Of a stretch of 64,000 nucleotides of DNA, positions 51,883 to 59,004 are shown piece by piece. This stretch comes from Metarhizobium sp964253915. Lineage in GTDB: Bacteria > Pseudomonadota > Alphaproteobacteria > Rhizobiales > Rhizobiaceae. Where the stretch lies: positions 186,001 to 250,000 of the forward strand of contig NZ_CAXUSG020000002.1 in NCBI RefSeq assembly GCF_964253915.1, in the 5' to 3' direction. The translations under genes and the position numbers were made by a program. Each line of letters opens with the position of its first letter. The first letter of the stretch is position 1. Under the pieces are notes generated by a model. The model ran no database searches and was not told where the DNA came from. It saw only the letters and a list, made by a program, of their open reading frames with translations.

Positions 51883-53451
51883 AAGCCCGGTCTGCCGGCC
51901 GGCACGGATTACCGCCCCGCCGTTCACCCACACATCGGTAATGCCAGATGGCATCTGCGTCGGATTCTCGAAGCTGGCGTGATCGCTGATGCCGTCCTCG
52001 AACATCACGAGGTCTGCAGCCATGCCGGGCCGGAGGATGCCACGGTCGTGAAGCGAAAAGCGCTGTGCCGCTACCGAAGTCATGCGCCGCACGGCATCTT
52101 CGATCGAAAACCATGCCTTGTCGCGCCGCAACGTACCAGCGAGCCGTGGAAACGTGCCGAAAGCACGCGGATGCGGCTTGGAACCCGGACGCGGCAGGCC
52201 ATCGGAGCCGGCCATGAACAGGCGTCCGCAACATGCGGCATGCAAATCGTCTTCATGCAACTGGAACAGAATGATGCCGGTCTGACCGTCATCTTCATTG
52301 ATGAAGCGCAGAAGCAGGTCGAACGGGGCGATGCCGAGCGCTGTAGCGGCGGCCGCCATATCCTGCCCTTCCAATCCCTTGAGGTCGGCCGCGCCGATGG
52401 CCGAAAGCCGCACATTGTCCCAGCCGATCAGGGAAACCTTGCTTTCGCCGGGGAAGGCATCGCCACCCTGTTCGATCCAATGCCGCAGCACGGCAACGGC
52501 CTGCGGATCGGCAAGGCGCCGCTTCAGGCTGTCAAGCCCGCCATCCATCACGGCGGGCGGCAGAAGCTGCAGGATCCATGTGCTGCCGGCGGGATAAGGA
52601 TACATGTCGAAGCTGATGTCGATGCCTTCGCTGCGAAAATCCTCTAGCATGGCGATGGCATTCGGCACCTGCCCCCAGTTCGGCCGGCCGGCGGATTGCA
52701 GATGCGACAACAGCCCGGCAGCGCCCGAGCCGCGCAGCACGTCGCCGAATTCGGCAATGGCGTCGAGCAGGCCCGCCTCGTAGCTGCGGACATGGGCAGC
52801 CAGCGCCCTGCCATGGCGCCGCACGACGGCGCCGAGCGCCACGAGTTCGTCGCGGTCGGCAAAGGCGCTGGGCGGATAGACGAGGCCGAGTGAGAGGCCC
52901 GCTGCTCCCTGCGAGAGTTGGGCATCGAGCAAGGCGGCCATGCGCTGGATTTCACCGGTGTCGGCGGTCCGCCGGTCATGACCCATCACCGCCAGCCGCA
53001 ACGCCGCATGGCCGACCAGCGAGACGAGATTGGGTGCGATCCCCTGCCCTTCCAGCATCTGGCGATAGGCGGCGAAATCCGCAAAAATCTCGTTCGGCAG
53101 CGTTTCGCCGAGCAGGCCGGAAAAATGCCGCCGCAGGTCCTCATGGGAGTTGGCGGCGGCCGGATAAAGCGAGAAGGAGCAGTTCCCAACGACGATGCTG
53201 GTCACGCCCTGAAAGATCTTCTCCGGGCGGTCCGGTTCGCGCAGGAAAATCAGGTCGTCATGGCAATGCGCGTCGACGAAGCCCGGCGCGAGGAAACGCT
53301 CCTCCGCATCGACGATCCGCGCCTCGGGGCCAACCGTCAGGCCGGTGCCGATCGCCGCAATCTTTCCGCCCGAAATGCTGACATCGCCACGATACCAGGG
53401 CGCCCCGGTGCCATCGATGACCCGGGCATTGCGGATAAGCGTGTCCTTCAT
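51862..53451 (-). CDS. N-acyl-D-amino-acid deacylase (D-aminoacylase family)
   Basis: A 529-residue amidohydrolase-superfamily enzyme. The metal site begins with FVDAHCHDD (HxH), followed by VVGNCSFSLYP, the cysteine motif typical of D-aminoacylases. GHAALRLAVMG and the C-terminal GMAADLVMFEDG are also seen. The family removes acyl groups from N-acyl-D-amino acids, dihydropyrimidines or similar amides. It is divergent from a ROK regulator and converges with cysA. The symbol dan is not given because the substrate class cannot be told. Confidence 0.88.
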   Translation of the reverse strand: MKDTLIRNARVIDGTGAPWYRGDVSISGGKIAAIGTGLTVGPEARIVDAEERFLAPGFVDAHCHDDLIFLREPDRPEKIFQGVTSIVVGNCSFSLYPAAANSHEDLRRHFSGLLGETLPNEIFADFAAYRQMLEGQGIAPNLVSLVGHAALRLAVMGHDRRTADTGEIQRMAALLDAQLSQGAAGLSLGLVYPPSAFADRDELVALGAVVRRHGRALAAHVRSYEAGLLDAIAEFGDVLRGSGAAGLLSHLQSAGRPNWGQVPNAIAMLEDFRSEGIDISFDMYPYPAGSTWILQLLPPAVMDGGLDSLKRRLADPQAVAVLRHWIEQGGDAFPGESKVSLIGWDNVRLSAIGAADLKGLEGQDMAAAATALGIAPFDLLLRFINEDDGQTGIILFQLHEDDLHAACCGRLFMAGSDGLPRPGSKPHPRAFGTFPRLAGTLRRDKAWFSIEDAVRRMTSVAAQRFSLHDRGILRPGMAADLVMFEDGISDHASFENPTQMPSGITDVWVNGGAVIRAGRQTGLRPGRVL

Positions 53452-53591
53452 GATTGTTCCCGCTGCATTTCGGCCGGTCCACCGGCGTTCCTCTTCCCCG
53501 CGCTCCATCGGCCGCTTCTCTGGCCGGACAGAACGGTGCGGCAACATCCGGCAAACGAATGCGTCCGTTGACAAAAGTTAGGATATTCTAT

Positions 53592-53614
53592 TAGTTCGGT
53601 CAAGGAACGAACTA
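53592..53614. promoter_or_regulatory. Palindrome TAGTTCG-N9-CGAACTA, candidate ROK operator
   Basis: A perfect 7-bp inverted repeat with a 9-base spacer lies just upstream of the ROK ATG (13 bases), next to the ribosome site, in the 176-bp divergent gap between the deacylase and ROK genes. Binding by the ROK protein would repress its own gene and possibly the deacylase. Confidence 0.55.
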
Positions 53615-53627
53615 TCTGGAGACGCGG

Positions 53628-54842
53628 ATGAGTGACGGCAACCGGCTTTCGCGAAAACTTTCCCGGCATGCCGTCATGGACGCCATCCTGACGGACGGCC
53701 CGATCTCGCGGGCAGCGCTCTCCAAGGAAACCGGCCTGTCGAAACAGACGATTTCCGAGATTGTCGGCAACCTGGAGGTGGAAGGTTTCGTGCGGCAGAC
53801 GGGGCGCACGCACGGCCATATCGGCCGTACCGCGGTCAACTACGAACTGGTGCCGGAAGCGGCCTATGTCGCTGCCGTCGATCTCGGCGGTACCAAGATT
53901 GCCGTGGCAATCGCCGACCTCGCCTGCAATCTCGTCGCCGAAGACGTCGCGCCGACAGATCAGCGCGGCGGACAATTCGTCATCGACCAGATTGCCGATC
54001 TGTGTCGGACGACCGCCATCAGCAAAAACATCGCCGTTGAGCGGATCCGCCTTGCCGTGATCGGCGTGCCGGGTTCGCCGGACAAGGCAACCGGCCGGGT
54101 GCTGCTGGTTCCGAACATCGCCGATTTCGACCGCATGGATGTGGCGGCAGCCTTCGAAAAAGCCCTCGGTGCGCCGGTGGTGCTGGAAAACGACGTCAAT
54201 CTCGGCGCGGTCGGCGAAAAATGGATCGGCCAGGGACGCGGTGTCGATAACCTCGCTTATGTTGCTTTGGGCACCGGCACGGGCAGCGGCCTGATCGTCG
54301 GTGGCGAACTTTTGCGCGGTTTTGGCAATGCTGCGGGAGAAATTGCCTTCCTGCCTTTCGGCGCGGACCCTTTCGACCCGGCATCGCTCAGCATGGGCGC
54401 TTTCGAGCGGCTTGCCGGCTCCTTCGGCATGGTTGAACTGTTTCGGCAGCGGAGCGGAGAAACGCTGTCTGTCCCTGCCCTGTTCGAAAAGGCAGCGGCC
54501 GGTGTGCCGGCGGCCATCAATGTGCTGGACGAAACCGGCAAATTGCTGGCTCGCGGCATCGCCGCCATCGCCGCCATCGCCAATCCGGAAAAGGTCGTGC
54601 TCGGTGGTTCCATCGGGCTGCGGACGGAGATGCTGGAGCGGATCCGGCGCTACCTGCCGCTTTGCTTCCCTTACCCGGTCACGGTGGAGCCAGCCCTTCT
54701 CGGCGGCCGGGCGGCTGTGATCGGCGCAGCCGCAATCGGCGTGGGCCAGTTGCATGGCCATCTTTTCGAAGGCAATCCGCCGTCGGGACGCTTGAGTCTG
54801 CCGCCGGCCGGGACGATGTCGATCCCGGAAGACACGGAGTAA
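53628..54842 (+). CDS. ROK family transcriptional regulator, zinc motif absent
   Basis: A 404-residue ROK protein with an N-terminal winged helix (LTDGPISRAALSKETGLSKQTISEIVGNLEVEGF) and the sugar-kinase-like fold: VDLGGTKIAVAIAD, VLENDVNLGAVGE, GTGTGSGLIVGGELLRG. The canonical zinc site (CxCGxxGC) is missing; the corresponding stretch reads EIAFLPFGADPFDPASLSMGAFE. Thus it is probably a repressor with an unusual ligand site rather than a kinase. It is divergent from the D-aminoacylase-type gene and likely controls it. Confidence 0.86.
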   Translation: MSDGNRLSRKLSRHAVMDAILTDGPISRAALSKETGLSKQTISEIVGNLEVEGFVRQTGRTHGHIGRTAVNYELVPEAAYVAAVDLGGTKIAVAIADLACNLVAEDVAPTDQRGGQFVIDQIADLCRTTAISKNIAVERIRLAVIGVPGSPDKATGRVLLVPNIADFDRMDVAAAFEKALGAPVVLENDVNLGAVGEKWIGQGRGVDNLAYVALGTGTGSGLIVGGELLRGFGNAAGEIAFLPFGADPFDPASLSMGAFERLAGSFGMVELFRQRSGETLSVPALFEKAAAGVPAAINVLDETGKLLARGIAAIAAIANPEKVVLGGSIGLRTEMLERIRRYLPLCFPYPVTVEPALLGGRAAVIGAAAIGVGQLHGHLFEGNPPSGRLSLPPAGTMSIPEDTE

Positions 54843-54847
54843 AGGCC

Positions 54848-55525
54848 CTACATCGCCTGGAGAACCTGCTCCAGCGAATTGGCGGTTTCCTGGTAATGGC
54901 GACAGAGCGCTTCGAGCGCCCCCTCGGCGTCGCGCGCCAGCGTCCTGTCCATGATCGTCCGATGCTCGGCGGCCACGTCCCGTGTGCGGTCGACGCTGAT
55001 CGACAGGCGACGGTAGCGGTCGGCGCGCGTAAACAGCTTGTCGCAGATTTCCAGAAGGATCGGAGAGCGGCAGGCGGAAATCAACGCCTGGTGGAAGGCG
55101 GCGTGCCGCTCGTCCCAATCGTCGCGAATCACCGAAGGAATGTCGTCCCGCTGCCGCGGCAATCGCGCCATGAGATGGTGCGCGGCGATGATCCTGCTTT
55201 CCCAGCCGTCGTCGCCATGCTTGATTGACAGGCGCAACGCCTCGGATTCACACAGTTTGCGCATTGCCGTGATATCGCGCAATTCGTCGAGCGACAGGCT
55301 GGCGACACTGTAGCCCTTGTGGTTGTCGAGCGTCGTAAATCCTTCCGCCGTCAGCCGGGCCAGCGCCTCGCGCACCGGGGTGACGCTCATGCCGCACAGT
55401 GCCTGCAACTCGGCAAACCGCAGCCTGTCTCCCGGCCGGAAACGACCGGCGCGGATCGCCTCGTGAATAAGCGTATAAGCGTCACCCGCCAAAGTGCCCG
55501 AGGATTTTTTCTTCGCGTCCGGCAT
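54848..55525 (-). CDS. GntR family regulator (FCD)
   Basis: A 225-residue regulator: HTH in RPGDRLRFAELQALCGMSVTPVREALARLTAEGF, then an FCD domain (LDELRDITAMRKLCESEALRLSIKHGD; HAAFHQALISAC, AEHRTIMDRTLARD) with the histidine set typical of metal-dependent ligand binding. It converges with the ROK gene and is divergent from the FAH hydrolase gene, with two palindromes between them. Control of the FAH-SDR pair is inferred. Confidence 0.88.
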   Translation of the reverse strand: MPDAKKKSSGTLAGDAYTLIHEAIRAGRFRPGDRLRFAELQALCGMSVTPVREALARLTAEGFTTLDNHKGYSVASLSLDELRDITAMRKLCESEALRLSIKHGDDGWESRIIAAHHLMARLPRQRDDIPSVIRDDWDERHAAFHQALISACRSPILLEICDKLFTRADRYRRLSISVDRTRDVAAEHRTIMDRTLARDAEGALEALCRHYQETANSLEQVLQAM

Positions 55526-55538
55526 CTCGTTCCCAGAT

Positions 55539-55586
55539 TTGGCAAAATGCCAAGGATTTTCGAAAATGTTTGACACCATGTAAAAC
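55539..55586. promoter_or_regulatory. Two inverted repeats in the GntR/FAH divergent region
   Basis: TTGGCA-AAA-TGCCAA (55539-55553) is a perfect 6-bp inverted repeat, and GTTTGACACCATGTAAAAC (55568-55586) is an imperfect one (7 of 9 pairs). The latter overlaps a TTGACA hexamer that could be the -35 element of the FAH promoter. They are candidate sites for the adjacent GntR protein. Confidence 0.45.
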
Positions 55587-55656
55587 TTGTGGAACCTCGT
55601 GCGCAACAGGAATCTGGGAGACAACGCTCCCGACCTCAAGGAAAGGCAGGAAAACC

Positions 55657-56496
55657 ATGAAACTCGTACGTTTTGGAAATCCGGGAGAAGAAAAGCCCGG
55701 TCTCATCGATGCCGGCGGCAAGCTCCGCGATCTCTCGGGCATCCTGGCGGATCTCGCTGGCGAAGCGCTGGGCGAAGACAGCCTTGCGAAGCTGAAGTCG
55801 CTCGACACCAGCGCCCTGCCGCTCGGTCCCGAAGGCGTGCGCCTCGGTTCCTGCGTCGGCAAGGTCGGCAATTTCATCGCCGTCGGCCTCAACTATGCCG
55901 ACCACGCTGCCGAAAGCGGCATGGCCGTGCCGGCCGAACCGGTGCTGTTCAACAAGGCGCCGTCCTGCATCGTCGGCCCCGATGACACCATCCTCGTGCC
56001 GCCGGGTTCCGAAAAGACCGACTGGGAAGTGGAACTGGCCGTCGTCATCGGCAAGCGCGCCTCCTACGTCAGCGAAGCCGACGCTTTGGACTACGTCGCC
56101 GGCTATTGCGTCTGCAACGACGTTTCCGAGCGCTCCTACCAGCTCGAGCGTGGCGGCACCTGGACCAAGGGCAAGGGTTGCCCGACCTTCGGCCCGCTCG
56201 GCCCCTGGCTGGTGACCAAGGACGAGGTGAACACCGAAAGCCTCGCCATGAAGCTGACCGTCAACGGCGAACTGGTGCAGAACGGCTCGACCTCGACCAT
56301 GGTCTTCAAGGTGCCGTTCCTGGTTCACTACATCTCGCAGTTCATGATCCTCGAGCCGGGCGACGTCATCACCACCGGCACCCCTCCGGGCGTCGGCATG
56401 GGCATGAAGCCGCCGCGTTACCTCAAGGCCGGCGACACCATGGAAATCGAGATCGAAGGTCTCGGCATCCAGCGCCAGACGGTCGCGCAGGCCTAA
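55657..56496 (+). CDS. FAH family hydrolase (fumarylpyruvate / 2,4-diketo-3-deoxy acid type)
   Basis: A 279-residue fumarylacetoacetate-hydrolase-family enzyme: KVGNFIAVGLNYADHAAES, the metal ligands in DWEVELAVVIGK (E-x-E), and the C-terminal MILEPGDVITTGTPPGVGMG. The family cleaves C-C bonds in diketo acids. Being followed by an SDR, it matches the last two steps of nonphosphorylative L-rhamnose or L-fucose breakdown (2-keto-3-deoxy acid dehydrogenase then diketo acid hydrolase), but no other pathway genes are here. An annotation as ureidoglycolate lyase would also be possible by name, but context argues against it. ATG 55657. Confidence 0.86.
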   Translation: MKLVRFGNPGEEKPGLIDAGGKLRDLSGILADLAGEALGEDSLAKLKSLDTSALPLGPEGVRLGSCVGKVGNFIAVGLNYADHAAESGMAVPAEPVLFNKAPSCIVGPDDTILVPPGSEKTDWEVELAVVIGKRASYVSEADALDYVAGYCVCNDVSERSYQLERGGTWTKGKGCPTFGPLGPWLVTKDEVNTESLAMKLTVNGELVQNGSTSTMVFKVPFLVHYISQFMILEPGDVITTGTPPGVGMGMKPPRYLKAGDTMEIEIEGLGIQRQTVAQA

Positions 56497-56597
56497 AGCA
56501 TTTCCAGCCGAAGCGGAATCGCTTCGGCATCGGACAATGCGGCAAAACAAAGAGACAGAGCGTTTACGCGTTTCGAAGAAAAGCGGACATGCTCTGA
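56497..56597. repeat. RIME-like intergenic mosaic element
   Basis: Immediately after the FAH stop codon, a roughly 100-bp palindromic element begins AGCATTTCCAGCCGAAGC and ends GCGGACATGCTCTG. It contains a perfect 9-bp stem-loop GCCGAAGCG-GAAT-CGCTTCGGC (56507-56528) and a second arm with AGAGCGTTTACGCGTTTCGA. This arrangement matches the Rhizobium-specific intergenic mosaic elements. It lies between two cotranscribed genes and could affect mRNA stability. Confidence 0.6.
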
Positions 56598-56660
56598 TAT
56601 CTTCCCGTCCGCGGTTTGGGAGAGCTGCGGACGGGAAAAAATTCGCAATGGGAGGAGAGC

Positions 56661-57407
56661 ATGAACCAGATAGATATGAACGGCCGCGTCGTCGTGGTCA
56701 CCGGTGGCGCGCAGGGTATCGGTTACGCCATCGCCGACCGCCTGCTGCGATCGGGCGCTAAACTTGCCATTTGGGATCTGAACAGCGATGTCGCGAAGAA
56801 CAGTGCTGCAGCGCTGTCCCCCGAAGCTCGCTCCTATGTGGTGAATGTCGCTGACGGCGAGTCGGTCGCGGCCGCAGCCCGGCAGACCAAAGCGGATTTC
56901 GGCCGTATCGACGGGCTGGTGAACTGCGCCGGCATCACCGGCAAGGTCAAGCCGGTCACCGATTATGCCAGTTCGGAATGGCGCGATGTCATCGAGGTCA
57001 ACCTGACCGGCACCTTCCATTGCTGCCGCGAAATTGTGCCGATCATGCTCGAAAACAATTACGGGCGCATCGTCAACGTCTCGTCCGTTGCCGGCAAGGA
57101 AGGCAATCCAAACCTCGCCGCCTACAGCGCCGCCAAGGCCGGCGTGCTGGGCTTTACAAAATCGCTGGGCAAGGAACTGGCAAAGACAGGCATCGCCGTC
57201 AACGCCATCACGCCGGCGACGGCGAAGACGCCCATTCTGGATGGCCTGACGCCGGAATTCATCAACTACATGCTGGTGCGCATCCCGCGCGAGCGTTTCG
57301 TCGAGATCGAAGAGATCGCCTCGATGACGGCCTGGCTGATGTCGGAGGAAAACTCCTTCACCACCGCCGCGACATTCGACCTCAGCGGCGGCCGGACGAC
57401 TTATTGA
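56661..57407 (+). CDS. SDR family oxidoreductase
   Basis: A 248-residue short-chain dehydrogenase. TGGAQGIG binds NAD(P), NCAG motif is LVNCAGITGK, the catalytic serine is in NVSSVAGKEG and the Tyr/Lys pair in YSAAK. It starts at ATG 56661 with GGAGGAG ahead. It likely oxidises the hydroxyl of a deoxy sugar acid before the FAH enzyme acts. Confidence 0.86.
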   Translation: MNQIDMNGRVVVVTGGAQGIGYAIADRLLRSGAKLAIWDLNSDVAKNSAAALSPEARSYVVNVADGESVAAAARQTKADFGRIDGLVNCAGITGKVKPVTDYASSEWRDVIEVNLTGTFHCCREIVPIMLENNYGRIVNVSSVAGKEGNPNLAAYSAAKAGVLGFTKSLGKELAKTGIAVNAITPATAKTPILDGLTPEFINYMLVRIPRERFVEIEEIASMTAWLMSEENSFTTAATFDLSGGRTTY

Positions 57408-57456
57408 TTGCCCGGAGGCTTCGGACAATCAGGACAGGAAAGGCATATGGCAGCCG

Positions 57457-58350
57457 TCACAGGCTGCCGAACATCAGTGATCTGTGGGTTGCAGCGCCGG
57501 TGAGCGCACCGTCGCCAACGGCCATGGCGACGTTGCCGGCGGCACGCGCAACGTCGCCGCAGGCAAATACGCCCCGCACGCTGGTTTCTTTCGTGGCATC
57601 GGTACGGAGAACCGCGCCAAAGGGACCTTCTTCCAGTGCGCAGCCAAGATCATCCGACCAGGCTCGGTTTATCGATATCTGCGGCACCGTGAATAGGCCG
57701 TCCATCGCAAGCACACGCCCATCGACGAGCACGACCTCGGCGCGCTGGCCGATGATCTCGCGGATAGGCGTGGTCTCAAGGGTGACGCCCCGGCCGTCCA
57801 GTTGTCTGCGTTGCTCCACATCAGGAAAGAAGGCGCCGTTGGTGAAAAGCGTCGTCGTACCCCAATCGGGCAGCATCAATGCGTGATGCATCGATATTTC
57901 GGACGTAGCGACCACGCCGATCCGCCCCATCTGGAGTTCATAGCCATGGCAATAAGGGCAATGGAAGACTGCAGTGCCCCAACGCTCCTTCAACCCCGGC
58001 ACCGCTGGAAGGCTATCGACAACACCGCTGGCCAGAACGAGCCTTTTGCCGTGTTCGATTGCCCTTCCATGCAGCATGACATCAAAGCCCATGTCGCGGC
58101 GGGTTGCCGTTTCGACCTTGCCCTCAAGCCATTGAACGGTGGGGTATAGCAGGAGTTGTCTCCGTGCTTCGGCGACGATTGCCGCCGGCTCCCGGCCGTC
58201 CTGTCCCAGGAACCCGTGGGAATGTTTTGCGAAGCGGTTTCTCCTTTCGCCGGCATCGACGATCAGAATGCGGCGGCGGGCCCGGGCAAGCTGCAGGGCT
58301 GCTGAAATCCCGGCATAACTGCCGCCAATGATGATGGCATCAAAATCCAT
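57457..58350 (-). CDS. NAD(P)/FAD-dependent oxidoreductase, thioredoxin-reductase-like
   Basis: A 297-residue flavoprotein. The FAD motif IIIGGSYAGISAALQLARARR is at the N-terminus, the redox-active pair is C131-P-Y-C134 (FHCPYCHGYE), and GVFACGDVA with the final NVAMAVGDGALTG contact FAD. It matches stand-alone TrxB-like proteins often paired with Rrf2 regulators in proteobacteria. It is divergent from such an Rrf2 gene. A role in thiol redox or detoxification is inferred. A small hairpin (57449-57468) overlaps its stop codon. Confidence 0.85.
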   Translation of the reverse strand: MDFDAIIIGGSYAGISAALQLARARRRILIVDAGERRNRFAKHSHGFLGQDGREPAAIVAEARRQLLLYPTVQWLEGKVETATRRDMGFDVMLHGRAIEHGKRLVLASGVVDSLPAVPGLKERWGTAVFHCPYCHGYELQMGRIGVVATSEISMHHALMLPDWGTTTLFTNGAFFPDVEQRRQLDGRGVTLETTPIREIIGQRAEVVLVDGRVLAMDGLFTVPQISINRAWSDDLGCALEEGPFGAVLRTDATKETSVRGVFACGDVARAAGNVAMAVGDGALTGAATHRSLMFGSL

Positions 58351-58399
58351 AACCACTCCCTTTCTCACTTGTCGTTTTGCAGCTGAATTCATTTCACGT

Positions 58400-58457
58400 C
58401 ACTTATTATGTTGCGAGAAAATTGAATGTCAACCTTCAAGACACTTATTTAGTTACG
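58400..58457. promoter_or_regulatory. Imperfect direct repeats, candidate Rrf2 operator
   Basis: CACTTATTATGTTGCG (58400-58415) and CACTTATTTAGTTACG (58442-58457) match at 13 of 16 positions and are 42 bp apart, exactly four helical turns, in the divergent gap between the flavoprotein and Rrf2 genes. Cooperative binding by the Rrf2 dimer to both is the simplest reading. Confidence 0.55.
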
Positions 58458-58506
58458 TGAATTGGATGTGGTAGGCTGCCCACGAGATATGAGGAAGGAC
58501 AGCGCC

Positions 58507-58980
58507 GTGAGACACGACACCAGATTATCGCGCATGCTGCACGTGCTGATCCATATGGACCGCTATGATGGGCCAGCAACGTCCGAGGTGATTGCCCACA
58601 TGCTGGGGACGAACCCGGTGGTTGTCAGGCGGACAATGGCCGGGTTGAGGGATCGGGGATATGTGCGATCCGAGAAAGGTCATGGAGGTGGATGGGTTTT
58701 GACCCGTCCACTGGCGGACATCACCTTGCGTGATATTCACGTTGCGCTCGGATCACCGCAGCTGTTTTCCATCGGGCTTTCCGGCGATAATCCTGAATGT
58801 GTGGTGGAACAGGCAGTCAACGCCGCTCTTGAGGAGGCGATGAATGAGGCCGAAAACATCCTGCTTGCGAAGTTCGGTACCGTTACCTTGGCGAATCTGG
58901 CGGAGGAATCGTTGAAGCGTTGGGGACAGCATGGTGCATGCAGTCCTTCATCCAGTGTGGCGGAGGAACCGCCGATTTAG
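58507..58980 (+). CDS. Rrf2 family transcriptional regulator, single-cysteine type
   Basis: A 157-residue Rrf2 protein with winged HTH (GPATSEVIAHMLGTNPVVVRRTMAGLRDRGYV, SEKGHGGGWVLTRP). It has only one central cysteine (C98 in NPECVV), so it does not look like an Fe-S sensor such as IscR or NsrR; thiol sensing or cluster-free binding is more likely. The GTG at 58507 is chosen because GAGGAAGG lies eight bases upstream; an ATG at 58489 lacks this. It probably regulates the divergent flavoprotein. Confidence 0.87.
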   Translation: MRHDTRLSRMLHVLIHMDRYDGPATSEVIAHMLGTNPVVVRRTMAGLRDRGYVRSEKGHGGGWVLTRPLADITLRDIHVALGSPQLFSIGLSGDNPECVVEQAVNAALEEAMNEAENILLAKFGTVTLANLAEESLKRWGQHGACSPSSSVAEEPPI

Positions 58981-59004
58981 GGCGGAATCCCCCGGGTCGT
59001 TCTT

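Noticed and set aside
53448..55118. Long minus-strand open frame of 556 codons opposite the ROK gene
   Set aside because: It is antisense to a clear ROK coding region, its translation has no recognisable domain, and the composition reflects high GC on the opposite strand.
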